Below are positions 9,828 to 18,229 of a DNA stretch of 64,000 bases, one piece after another; positions within the stretch are counted from its first letter, which is position 1, and the number at the start of each line of letters is the position of its first letter. The stretch covers positions 63,142 to 127,141 of the forward strand of contig NZ_LTAO01000023.1 of the NCBI RefSeq assembly GCF_001590785.1, written 5' to 3'. A model generated the notes under the pieces. It searched no databases and had not been told where the DNA came from. It saw nothing but the letters and a program-made list of their open reading frames with translations. Source of the stretch: Alkalihalobacillus trypoxylicola (GTDB taxonomy: Bacteria; Bacillota; Bacilli; Bacillales; Bacillaceae_D). The position numbers and the translations under genes were made by a program.

Positions 9828-10352
9828 TTATTTTCCTAATTGCTCCTTAAGCTCTTGGGTGGAATGCTCCCACATGTCATGATTGTAATTTTTTAAAAAC
9901 TGCCCTAGTAAATGACGAGATTTTTCGTCCATTTGCTTGACGAGAATATGACCCTTTAACGATTTATCCATATGATTAACATGCTCAGGTAAGCTTTTAT
10001 AGCCCCGTCTAATAGATATATCCACAGTCATTTCACAGCCTGCTACTCCTCCGTAATAAGGCTTTTGTTCCTTAAATAAAATCGTTACCCAAACTAACCA
10101 GTAAAGCTTACCATTCGGAACTTGATCTTTTTCCTTAAGAAATTTTATTCTCTTTTCAACTGCTGAACGGGCATGAAGAGCACCCATATCAATAAATACC
10201 TCTTCTTCAGTTGGGTCGACAAAAATAGGTGTTACATTATCTAAATTAAGAGTTCCTGCGCCATAACCTCCATGGCCATCTAAAGAATCATTACTTAATA
10301 TATTAAAGGTCGCTTTTTTCTTTTTAAGATTATCGTTATTTAATAAATCCAT
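9828..10352 (-). CDS. ywhD: YwhD family protein
   Basis: This 174-residue soluble protein matches the YwhD family of Bacillus in length and in segments such as FNILSNDSLDGHGGYGAG, GALHARSAVEKRIKF and NGKLYWLVWVT. The function is unknown. The start at 10352 has AGAAGGG upstream. The location after pbpG is the same as in B. subtilis. It contains no membrane segment or signal peptide and no motif that would suggest a catalytic role. Confidence 0.85.
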   Translation of the reverse strand: MDLLNNDNLKKKKATFNILSNDSLDGHGGYGAGTLNLDNVTPIFVDPTEEEVFIDMGALHARSAVEKRIKFLKEKDQVPNGKLYWLVWVTILFKEQKPYYGGVAGCEMTVDISIRRGYKSLPEHVNHMDKSLKGHILVKQMDEKSRHLLGQFLKNYNHDMWEHSTQELKEQLGK

Positions 10353-10632
10353 TTCTCAGCCCTTCTTTCTTCATACATATTCTTATAACACAGTTTAGCA
10401 CAGACTTAATTTTGTTACACGTTTAGTCTAACCTTTACCTAAACCTCTTCATTAAATACGAAGTATATACGAGTATTCATTAGTATATCAACCTATTTAG
10501 TAGTATATATGAGATATTCAATTTTAATAATCTATTTTCATTAAAAACAAAAAAATATATGGATATTTAGAAATTTATACTATATAATAAATCCAGAATT
10601 TTCTATTTTAAAAAAAATACAGGGGGAACACA
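10353..10632. other. AT-rich divergent intergenic region
   Basis: This 280-bp gap separates ywhD (minus) from the acidic surface protein gene (plus). It is very AT-rich and has related words such as GTATATACGAGTATTC (about 10461-10476) and GTATATATGAGATATTC (about 10503-10519), which could be operator half-sites. A TATAAT-like box lies at about 10582-10587, roughly 50 bp before the ATG at 10633, but no good -35 box precedes it. AGGGGGA is the ribosome site of the plus-strand gene. Confidence 0.35.
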
Positions 10633-12306
10633 ATGAAATATTTAAAAACATTAATGGTCGCCATAATCATCACTCTATTAATAGGGCCGATTCATACTTA
10701 TGCCGACTGGAAACCAGCTGAGCTTCAATCTTATTTAACATCTATTAATTGGACTGAGAAGCAGCTAGAAAATTATTTAGCGAATGAATGGGAACTAGAA
10801 TTTCGTGATTTCGATTCAGTTGATGAGATGATTGATTTCTTAGGTCCAATTATGGACGAGGAGATGCTCGAAGTTATTCTGGATGATTATTTCATTTCAA
10901 AGGAACAGCTTATACATTCATTGAATCAACATCAAAAAAAATGGCAAGATTTTAAGTTTTATGATGATTTATTTATGTACTTAGACGAAATTCTCAGCAT
11001 AAGCGCTCAAGAATTAACTCAATATTTAAACACTATTGGTTTAACAGAGAAGCAATTAAAGGATTACTTAGAGGAGGAATATTCTTTTAATCTATCTTTC
11101 TTCTCTACTATTGGTCAATTATCAAACTTCTTAGGTGATGTACTTACAGATGATTCTTTAAATGAATTATTGAATGATTTTGGAATGACCTTTGAAGACC
11201 TAAATTCGCTTTTAGAAAAACATCAACGTTCTTTAGACGAGTTTTTATTTTATGACCAGATTTTTGATTTTCTATACTATTCTCAAACGATTGATGAAGC
11301 AGAATTAGAGGCGTTTCTAGAGTCAGTTGGATGGACTAGGTCCAAGCTAGATGAGTTTCTCTATAACGTATGGTATTTGGAATTATTCGAAATCCCTACA
11401 CTCGAAGAATTAATGTTTTATTTAGGCCCACCTATTGATCAAGATGTCATTTCTGAATTATTAGAAGAGTACGAGATTACTCTTGATGAACTACATCAAC
11501 TCCTAAAAGAAGCCAACCTAAGCTTAGATGATTTTACGTTTTATTATGAGCTAGATGATTTCATTTACTCTTCTCTTTACTACGATGATGAAGATATTGA
11601 AATAGATGAAGAGCTAAAAAAACTCTTCGATGAAATTGGTTTAACCGAAGAGGAGTTTGAGAGAATTATTATGCACATTCTTGCTCAAATTGAGGAAGAC
11701 CCAAGTTTAATAGATGCTTTATTTGAACTTGAGGAGTTCTTATATCTCTTTGAAGACATGGAAGATGGAGAGAAGTTTGATAAAGAGGAGCTCATCGAGC
11801 TTGCTTTAATCTCTAAGGAATATATGGATTTATTTAAAATAAAGGCTGAATTCCTTTTAGTAAAAGATGGCGTAGAAACTCCTTTATCATTCTTTAACCT
11901 TCTTAATTTAACATCATTAGGTGAGCACGATTTGCTTATTAAGCTTTACGATTTTGATGGTCAATTATTGGCTGATTTTATCTTTACTACTGAATTACTG
12001 AATAGATGGTTCTTTGGTGAGGTTATTGATCACATTACTCCTCCAGTAGTAAAAGATCCAAGACCTGTTCCACCACCTAAAGGTGGAACCAACATAGAGA
12101 CTCCAAAGCCTAAACCGGCTGTGGAAAAACCAAGCTTGGATAAAGAAAAAATGGCATCAGATAAGCAAGAATCTACTCAGGGGCAAGTAAAACAAAAATT
12201 ACCTAATACAGCTACTGAATCTTATAACCTGTTAGTTATTGGTTTCGTTTTACTATTTGCCGCAGGTGGTCTTTTCCTACTTCAAAAAAGACGCTTGAAT
12301 TCGTAA
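10633..12306 (+). CDS. Processed acidic surface protein with LPXTA-type cell-wall anchor
   Basis: A 557-residue secreted protein. The N-terminal signal peptide (hydrophobic residues 6-24, cleavage probably after TYA) leads into three tandem repeats of about 95 residues (roughly 25-120, 121-218, 219-316) and a shortened fourth. Each repeat has the pattern L..YL..I..T...L..YL, then FLG and a final F.FYD/Y segment, and is rich in Asp and Glu. A proline-rich linker (about 470-495) and a Lys-rich segment precede LPNTA, a hydrophobic helix and the tail KRR, the sorting-signal architecture. This fits the family annotated as processed acidic surface protein, whose LPXTA motif is thought to have its own sortase. 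No sortase gene is in this window. The function is unknown; the charge suggests ion binding or an alkaline or saline surface. Confidence 0.85.
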   Translation: MKYLKTLMVAIIITLLIGPIHTYADWKPAELQSYLTSINWTEKQLENYLANEWELEFRDFDSVDEMIDFLGPIMDEEMLEVILDDYFISKEQLIHSLNQHQKKWQDFKFYDDLFMYLDEILSISAQELTQYLNTIGLTEKQLKDYLEEEYSFNLSFFSTIGQLSNFLGDVLTDDSLNELLNDFGMTFEDLNSLLEKHQRSLDEFLFYDQIFDFLYYSQTIDEAELEAFLESVGWTRSKLDEFLYNVWYLELFEIPTLEELMFYLGPPIDQDVISELLEEYEITLDELHQLLKEANLSLDDFTFYYELDDFIYSSLYYDDEDIEIDEELKKLFDEIGLTEEEFERIIMHILAQIEEDPSLIDALFELEEFLYLFEDMEDGEKFDKEELIELALISKEYMDLFKIKAEFLLVKDGVETPLSFFNLLNLTSLGEHDLLIKLYDFDGQLLADFIFTTELLNRWFFGEVIDHITPPVVKDPRPVPPPKGGTNIETPKPKPAVEKPSLDKEKMASDKQESTQGQVKQKLPNTATESYNLLVIGFVLLFAAGGLFLLQKRRLNS

Positions 12307-12371
12307 AATAACATGTGCAGTTTTTTGTTTCTTGATATACTAAGGATACTTACAATCAAGGAGGAAATGAG

Positions 12372-12557
12372 ATGCCGATTATAACTGTACAAATGCTAGA
12401 GGGTCGTAGCGACGAACAAAAGAAAGAGCTAGTAGAAAAAGTAACAAAGGCTGTATCTGAATCAGTCGACGCTCCCCCTGAAAAAATATCTATTATTATA
12501 GAAGAAATGAAAAAAACGAACTATGCTGTCGCTGGAAAAAGAGCAAGCGATCAATAA
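12372..12557 (+). CDS. ywhB: 4-oxalocrotonate tautomerase family protein
   Basis: A 61-residue protein with the catalytic amino-terminal proline after the initiator Met (MPIITVQML). The rest of the tautomerase pattern follows: a GRS.EQKK.LV.KVT.AV helix, then the SI.I.EM.K.NYA..G strand. It matches B. subtilis YwhB, a 2-hydroxymuconate tautomerase homologue whose natural substrate is unknown; these proteins form hexamers of small subunits. AAGGAGG lies seven bases before the ATG. The gene sits alone between the surface protein gene and a shared terminator, in the B. subtilis ywhD-ywhB-ywgA order. Confidence 0.9.
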   Translation: MPIITVQMLEGRSDEQKKELVEKVTKAVSESVDAPPEKISIIIEEMKKTNYAVAGKRASDQ

Positions 12558-12564
12558 AGCTAAG

Positions 12565-12607
12565 AAAAAAGGGTTGTCTCATTTAATCAATGATGACAAC
12601 CCTTTTT
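12565..12607. terminator. Bidirectional terminator between ywhB and ywgA
   Basis: AAAAAAGGGTTGTC pairs with GACAACCCTTTTT around a 16-nt loop. A and T runs on both sides let it serve ywhB (plus) and convergent ywgA (minus). Confidence 0.85.
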
Positions 12608-12616
12608 ATGTGAAAA

Positions 12617-13123
12617 TTATAATGATACGTTTTTTCTTAGCTGTTTAATAAATTGGTGTGCTTTTTCAATATCTTCCTCACTATAGTTTTGCTTTCTTTT
12701 TAATGTGAATACCTTTTCCTTTACTTCCTCCTTGGATAGCTCAGAAAAATAGAGCAAGGTCGAAACTAGCTCTAAAAATTTAGCAGACTGGTCATTTAAT
12801 GAATGAAAGAGCTCTCTTTGGTCCGGCCATTGTTGCGGATTCAACTCTAAAAAATGCAATCCTTGCTCTGATAAAGAATAACGATATTGTTGATAATTAC
12901 CTTTATCCTCCATCCTTTCCATAACAAATCCTAAATTACACAGCTCTTCCATTCGTAACGATAATTCTTCCGAATAGGGACCAAACATATGAAATTTGAA
13001 TCGTTCCGAAAAAGGGATGTCCATTTTTTTAGAAATATAGATCATCTTTTGTAGCTTTTTTCTTCCAACAACTTCCCCCGCTTGTAAAAGAAACAGCATT
13101 ACTTTAGCATGGTCCTTCAGCAA
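12617..13123 (-). CDS. ywgA: YwgA family protein
   Basis: This 168-residue soluble protein matches the YwgA family, which has a winged-helix look. The N-terminal HAKVMLFLLQAGEVVGRKKLQKMIYI recalls the Panacea/SocA type, followed by FHMFGPYSEELSLRMEELCNLGFV. Translation starts at TTG (13123), supported by GGGAGG eight bases upstream. It follows ywfO by 15 bp and is probably cotranscribed with it, as in other Bacillus. The function is unknown. The GPYS segment occurs in antitoxin and regulatory proteins of that fold, so protein-protein or DNA binding is possible but unproven. Confidence 0.85.
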   Translation of the reverse strand: MLKDHAKVMLFLLQAGEVVGRKKLQKMIYISKKMDIPFSERFKFHMFGPYSEELSLRMEELCNLGFVMERMEDKGNYQQYRYSLSEQGLHFLELNPQQWPDQRELFHSLNDQSAKFLELVSTLLYFSELSKEEVKEKVFTLKRKQNYSEEDIEKAHQFIKQLRKNVSL

Positions 13124-13138
13124 CCTAGTAACCTCCCT

Positions 13139-14437
13139 TTAAGAATGTAATATATGTAAAATCTCTTTTTTTGCTTCCTGATGCTCTGAATCATCTTCAA
13201 GTAAATCTAATGGGTAATATAATTTGTGATCGGTCCGCTTTTTACCAGATATCGCTTCTACTACATCAGACTCTCTTGAAAGTTCTTTCATCTTTCCGTT
13301 AGGTAGCAATAAATGAATAGGGAGTCTTTCTTCTTCTTCACCAGGTCGATAAAAATCATATGGTAAATCAGAAGATGAATCGACAATTAAATAATAGTCC
13401 GGATCGAGACCAATCTCACGAAATCTTCTTTCTAGCGTTGCCCAATCCTTCATCCATTGATTGGGGTGGAACTCGACATATTTAAAGAGCTTCCTATTTA
13501 AGAATCTTACACAAAGATCTCTTAAAATGCGATCATCTTCTTCTTGCCATACTTGGAAATAATAGAGGGTTATCGACTCATCTAAGCGTAAATAATCCTC
13601 TAAGCTCACTTTTTCATCAAAAAACGAAAAAAAGTGTCGAGGCTCTTGTTTAAAGGCATAGCCCTGTTTAAATAATGCTTTCACCCTTTTAAGAATTTGA
13701 TTAATAATGACTTCAGCACTTCTTGAGACTGGGTGAAAATAGACCTGCCAATACATTTGGTATCGGCTCATAATATAATCCTCAACCGCATGCATACCAC
13801 TTTGCTTAATTACAACCTGCTCCTCCATAGGTCGCATCACTCTTAAAATTCTTTCAATATCGAACTGTCCGTAACTGACGCCTGTATAATAAGCATCTCT
13901 TAATAAGTAATCCATTCGATCAGCATCTATTTGACTTGAAATAATACTAGTAATTAATTTATTCGGGTGAGTTTTCTCTATCACTTCACTGACCTCTTGA
14001 GGAAAGGCAGGATGGACCCTTTTTAAGATGCTGTTTACTTCTGTATCACCTAAAATAATTTTCCTTGTCCATTCCTCATGGTCCGTTCCATAAATTTTTT
14101 CAAATGCATGTGAAAATGGTCCGTGACCAATGTCATGTAATAAAGCGGCTGCTAATGTTAACAGACGGTCCTGATCATCCCATTGAGGTCTGCCCTTGAA
14201 CACATCCAAAATCCTTCTTGTTATTTCATAAACTCCAAGAGAATGATTGAAACGAGAATGCTCTGCGCCATGAAACGTTATATACGTCGTACCAAGCTGC
14301 CTAATTCTTCTTAATCGTTGGAACTCTCTCGTTCCGATTAATTCCCAAATAAGCTCGTCTCTTACATGAATATAACGGTGAACCGGATCCTTAAATACTT
14401 TTTCTTCGTCTAATTTACCTGTTATAGATGAATTCAA
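13139..14437 (-). CDS. ywfO: HD-domain phosphohydrolase YwfO
   Basis: This 432-residue protein has the HD-superfamily motif in LLHDIGHGPFSHAFE, with upstream H (EHSRFNHSLGVYE) and downstream D (SSQIDADRMDYLLRDAYYTG). These are the four metal ligands of dGTPase-like phosphohydrolases. Sequence and length match B. subtilis YwfO, and the relatives include nucleoside triphosphatases. Start codon is TTG (14437) with GGAGG seven bases upstream. ywgA follows at 15 bp, forming a two-gene unit. Exact substrate is not known from sequence. Confidence 0.9.
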   Translation of the reverse strand: MNSSITGKLDEEKVFKDPVHRYIHVRDELIWELIGTREFQRLRRIRQLGTTYITFHGAEHSRFNHSLGVYEITRRILDVFKGRPQWDDQDRLLTLAAALLHDIGHGPFSHAFEKIYGTDHEEWTRKIILGDTEVNSILKRVHPAFPQEVSEVIEKTHPNKLITSIISSQIDADRMDYLLRDAYYTGVSYGQFDIERILRVMRPMEEQVVIKQSGMHAVEDYIMSRYQMYWQVYFHPVSRSAEVIINQILKRVKALFKQGYAFKQEPRHFFSFFDEKVSLEDYLRLDESITLYYFQVWQEEDDRILRDLCVRFLNRKLFKYVEFHPNQWMKDWATLERRFREIGLDPDYYLIVDSSSDLPYDFYRPGEEEERLPIHLLLPNGKMKELSRESDVVEAISGKKRTDHKLYYPLDLLEDDSEHQEAKKEILHILHS

Positions 14438-14505
14438 TGCCTTCCCTCCTTTAATAAACCGATCAAGCTACTACCATTTATTATAGCTGAATTGAAATAG
14501 ATTTG

Positions 14506-15750
14506 TCATGATTCACTGAGCTCTTTATTCATCCACTGATCAGAAGGCAACCAAAAGGTTAAACATCCTAATAGTGGTAAAAACACAGCTATTAGCATCG
14601 TAGAGTATAAGCCAATCCAATCTGCAAGCAACCCAAAAATAACCGCACCAATTGCCCCCATCCCAAATGCTAATCCTACTATCATTCCAGACACAACCCC
14701 AATTTTACCCGGGATCAACTCTTGTCCGTAGACGACCGCAACAGAAAAACTAGACAAAATAATAAACCCTATAATGGCCATTAAAGGATAAGCAAAGAAC
14801 GGCCCTACATGCGGTAATAAAAGCGCAAACGGAGCTGATCCTAGCATAGAAAGAATTAGTATATTTCTTTTACCGAAACGATCAGCTAAAGGTCCTCCAG
14901 CAAAAGTACCTACAGCACCGGCTCCTAAGAAAATAAATAAGTAAATTTGAGCCTGTGAAATGGTCATTCCATATTCATTAATCACAAAAAATTGATAATA
15001 ATTTGCGATTCCAGCGTGAAACCAAGAACGCACAAATACTAAAAATAATAGTAAAGCAAAAGCCATTCTAATTTTGTTTCGATGCTGCTGTAGTATTACT
15101 GTTCCAGTTCCATGATTTTTCCTTTTATTTGCCACTCTTCTATGCATTTCCTCTTTATACCATTTTGCTATATAAAATAATAAAACGACAGCTAAGCCTG
15201 CCACAAGAGTAAACCAAATCGAGCCAAATTGCCCTAATGGAACTAATATAAAAGCCGTTATTAAAGGAGCTAAGGCTTGACCTGCATTTCCTCCTACTTG
15301 GTAAATAGATTGAGCTAATCCTCTTTTTTTACCTGCAGCCATAAAGGCAACTCTAGAGCCTTCAGGATGAAAGGTTGCCGATCCAATTCCAATAAAGGTT
15401 ACAGCTAAAACCACCGTATAAAATCCTGGAGCATACGCTAATAGCAATACCCCTAAAAAAGTAAAACATAAACCAATTGGTAAAGCATACGGTGATGGCT
15501 TTTTGTCCGTATAAAGCCCTACAACTGGTTGAATAACAGAAGCGGTCATATTTAAAGCAAAGGCAATAATCCCAATTTGTGTATAGGATAACGACATTGC
15601 TTCTTCTAGAATAGGGAACATCGCCGGTACTAGCGCTTGAATAGAATCATTTAATAAATGAACAAAGCTCAAAAGAAATAAAATGCTGTATACTGTTTTA
15701 TTCTGTGATGCTTTTGTTGTTGACTGAATTGTTTTTTCTTGAGATGTCAT
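14506..15750 (-). CDS. MFS transporter, fosmidomycin-resistance (Fsr) type
   Basis: A major facilitator protein of about 414 residues with twelve predicted membrane helices. The helix 2-3 motif VVGLYTDKKPSPYALP and the FHPEGSRVAFMAAGKKRGLAQSIYQVGGNAGQALAPL segment are typical of the Fsr family of efflux pumps. The frame is open to 15822, but the better start is the ATG at 15750 with AAGGAG seven bases upstream, giving MTSQEKTIQS. A charged cytoplasmic loop in the middle divides the two halves. The exported compound cannot be told from sequence. It stands alone between ywfO and the asparagine synthetase gene. Confidence 0.85.
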   Translation of the reverse strand: MTSQEKTIQSTTKASQNKTVYSILFLLSFVHLLNDSIQALVPAMFPILEEAMSLSYTQIGIIAFALNMTASVIQPVVGLYTDKKPSPYALPIGLCFTFLGVLLLAYAPGFYTVVLAVTFIGIGSATFHPEGSRVAFMAAGKKRGLAQSIYQVGGNAGQALAPLITAFILVPLGQFGSIWFTLVAGLAVVLLFYIAKWYKEEMHRRVANKRKNHGTGTVILQQHRNKIRMAFALLLFLVFVRSWFHAGIANYYQFFVINEYGMTISQAQIYLFIFLGAGAVGTFAGGPLADRFGKRNILILSMLGSAPFALLLPHVGPFFAYPLMAIIGFIILSSFSVAVVYGQELIPGKIGVVSGMIVGLAFGMGAIGAVIFGLLADWIGLYSTMLIAVFLPLLGCLTFWLPSDQWMNKELSES

Positions 15751-15812
15751 TATATCTCTCCTTCTCCTCACATCTATCCTATTATAACTGAAACCAAAAA
15801 TCAGGGAATACA

Positions 15813-15860
15813 AAAAGAGCATCTCTTTAGAAAAATTGATTTTCTAAGAAATGCTCTTTC
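15813..15860 (-). terminator. Terminator of asparagine synthetase gene
   Basis: A long imperfect hairpin, AAAGAGCAT paired with ATGCTCTTT with additional pairing of TTAGAAAA/TTTTCTAA inside. It lies between the asnO stop and the MFS gene and reads into a T-run on the minus strand. Confidence 0.7.
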
Positions 15861-15918
15861 ACTCTTTATTAATTTATACCTCATTTATAACTACTTATGC
15901 TATTATGCTGGCCTAGCT

Positions 15919-17838
15919 CTATATAAAGGTATGAGAGCCTTTGCTAACGATAAAGGGGGCAAAATCCTGTGGTTTATCGATTCTTTGATAGATGCTTGTA
16001 GTGTGATCAATATAAAGAGAATACCAAATCATAAAGTGTAGAACCGTCCACAATTTTCTACTATGATCAAACTTTCCTAAAGCATGCTCCTCTAATAACT
16101 TTCTTACATAGTTTTTATCGATCCATTGATCAGTCTGACTTGTATAAATAAGCTCAAGCGCCCAGTCATACCATTCATCTTTTAACCATAATCGAATAGG
16201 TACTGGAAATCCTAACTTTTTTCGATTTACGACACTGTCAGGAACTAAACCTTCTATCGCCTTACGCAAAACATATTTAGTCGTAGAATGACTCAGCTTG
16301 TATTTACTTGGAATTTGCTGAGCTACCTCTAGAACCATACTATCTAAAAACGGTACACGTAATTCAATAGAATGGGCCATTGTCATTCTATCTGCTTTTA
16401 CTAAAATATCGCCTGGCAGCCACGTATGAACATCTATGTACTGCATAATTGTAGAATGATCATAATGAGTAGAGTCTTGATAAAAAGGAGCAACAATATT
16501 AGAGGTTGGTTGAGAAGCCTCATACTTGCATAATAACCTCTCTTTTTCCTTTTCATTAAATATAAAAGCATTTCCAATATACCTTTGAGATAAAGGAGTT
16601 GTTCCTCTTAACAAATAATTTTTCCCCTTTAATCCTTCTGGCAAAATAGAAGCAATCTGATAAAGCCATTTATTCATCCGATTAGGCAAATGATGAAACC
16701 ATTTAACAGCTTGCGCTTCACGGTAAATATTATAACCACCAAACAGTTCATCCGCTCCTTCTCCTGACAATACGACCTTTACTTCTTTTTTCGCTTCTTT
16801 TGCTACAAAATAGAGAGGAATAGCAGCCGGATCACTTACAGGCTCATCTAAATGCCAGATGATTCGTGGTAGCTCTCTTAAAAATTCCTCAGGAGTTATA
16901 AATTTATGGATATTTTCTACACCAAGCTCAGCAGCTGTTTTTTTAGCCACATCGATTTCTGTGTAGCCCTCTTGCTCAAATCCTACCGTAAACGTTTTTA
17001 AATCAGGTTTAATTTGGCTGGCAAGTGCCACAACGACACTTGAATCGATTCCACCAGAAAGGAATGCACCGACTGGAACATCGCTTCTCATATGTTTTTC
17101 AACCGAATCAGCTAAGGCATTTTGCACATTTTTAATATGCTGTGAGAATGAATCTTGCGTCGCTTGAAAAGTAATTTGATGATAAGCCTGTACCTTTAAT
17201 GGCTTATTTTTTTCTTTGGACAAAAAATGGCCGGGAGGAAGCTTCTCTATCTCCTCATACATACTCATTTCATCTGGTACATATTGAAAGCTCATATAAT
17301 GTTGAATAGCCGTATCATTCAGTGTACCTTTTGGTGACATACAATAAGTTAGTGATTTTAATTCTGATGCGAACAAAATACTTGTTGAGGATTGGTAATA
17401 AAAAAAAGGTTTTATGCCAAATCGGTCTCTTGCCGCAAACAGCTTACCTTCTAGCTCATCATAAATAATAAATGAAAACATCCCTCTTAAGCTTTCAACA
17501 CATCTCTCTTTTTGCTGAGCATAGAGAGCGAGAATGACTTCCGTATCCGTTTCGGTTTGAAAGTGGTAGCCTTTTAACATAAGCTCTTGACGAAGCTCAA
17601 TAAAATTATAAATCTCTCCATTAAAAATAATATGGTATCTTTTACTTTCATCCGAGAGAGGCTGACTGCCATTCTCTAAGTCAATAATGCTTAGCCTTTT
17701 AAAACCAAATCTGATTTCTTCATTTTCCAGAAGTCCGGTTGAATCTGGGCCTCGGTGATTGATAAGCTCCAAACCTTCCTTAAATACTTGTTTATCTATG
17801 AATTGTGTTAATTTTATTTCCCCCAAAAATCCACACAT
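15919..17838 (-). CDS. asnO: Asparagine synthase (glutamine-hydrolysing), AsnO-like
   Basis: This 639-residue enzyme makes asparagine from aspartate, ATP and glutamine. The N-terminal glutaminase domain begins MCGFLG, with Cys2 as nucleophile after Met removal, and has NHRGPDSTG, FKRLSIIDLENG and FNGEIYNF. The synthetase domain has the PPi loop SGGIDSSVV, and SGEGADELFGGYNIYREA. Similarity to B. subtilis AsnO (YisO), the sporulation-related paralogue, is high over its full length, including the tail EVHTWLPGDILVKADRMTMAHS region (as DVHTW). AsnB or AsnH is less likely. AGAAGGTG precedes the ATG. There is no linked gene, so which asn role it has in this organism is inferred. Confidence 0.88.
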   Translation of the reverse strand: MCGFLGEIKLTQFIDKQVFKEGLELINHRGPDSTGLLENEEIRFGFKRLSIIDLENGSQPLSDESKRYHIIFNGEIYNFIELRQELMLKGYHFQTETDTEVILALYAQQKERCVESLRGMFSFIIYDELEGKLFAARDRFGIKPFFYYQSSTSILFASELKSLTYCMSPKGTLNDTAIQHYMSFQYVPDEMSMYEEIEKLPPGHFLSKEKNKPLKVQAYHQITFQATQDSFSQHIKNVQNALADSVEKHMRSDVPVGAFLSGGIDSSVVVALASQIKPDLKTFTVGFEQEGYTEIDVAKKTAAELGVENIHKFITPEEFLRELPRIIWHLDEPVSDPAAIPLYFVAKEAKKEVKVVLSGEGADELFGGYNIYREAQAVKWFHHLPNRMNKWLYQIASILPEGLKGKNYLLRGTTPLSQRYIGNAFIFNEKEKERLLCKYEASQPTSNIVAPFYQDSTHYDHSTIMQYIDVHTWLPGDILVKADRMTMAHSIELRVPFLDSMVLEVAQQIPSKYKLSHSTTKYVLRKAIEGLVPDSVVNRKKLGFPVPIRLWLKDEWYDWALELIYTSQTDQWIDKNYVRKLLEEHALGKFDHSRKLWTVLHFMIWYSLYIDHTTSIYQRIDKPQDFAPFIVSKGSHTFI

Positions 17839-17989
17839 AACTGCACCTTCTCACGTCATAAATTGAAAGGGATCATTCCTTCATTAACAGTTGTAACTAT
17901 TATTGGCATAATCTATACATGATTTATGAAATGATTCCTTCAATATGATTGGACGAATTGTCATACAAATAGATGCGCATTAATTGAAT

Positions 17990-18110
17990 TTTTTTGAAAA
18001 AGAGTCCATTTCATCCTTTCTAACTTTTATTGAAAACGAAACGATTAGGTTTTTGATTTCCACTTTAGGTAGTTGCTTTCCCAAGGGCTTGTCTTCAGCT
18101 AACTCAACGC
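17990..18110 (+). repeat. Family-1 intergenic repeat, truncated copy B
   Basis: Between the asn gene and the symporter gene (390 bp without a gene) lies the left half of the family-1 repeat: GAAAACGAAACGATTAGG, then TTTTTGATTTCCACTTTAGG, then CTTTCCCAAGGGCTTGTCTT. It breaks off after CAGCTAACTC and lacks the right arm, so the long-range stem cannot form here. The rest of the gap holds the symporter terminator. Confidence 0.8.
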
Positions 18111-18163
18111 TGAAAAAGCTATTCAAGAGATGTAAGGGTGCTCCGTCTCATCTCTCATTACAT

Positions 18164-18210
18164 AAAAAAGTAGGTAGGTTCATCGAATGATGATCCTACC
18201 TACTTTTTTA
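18164..18210 (-). terminator. Terminator of dicarboxylate symporter gene
   Basis: AAAAAAGTAGGTAGG pairs perfectly with CCTACCTACTTTTTT around a 17-nt loop, just past the symporter stop. Confidence 0.88.
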
Positions 18211-18229
18211 TGTTTAATATGTTTCCCGT

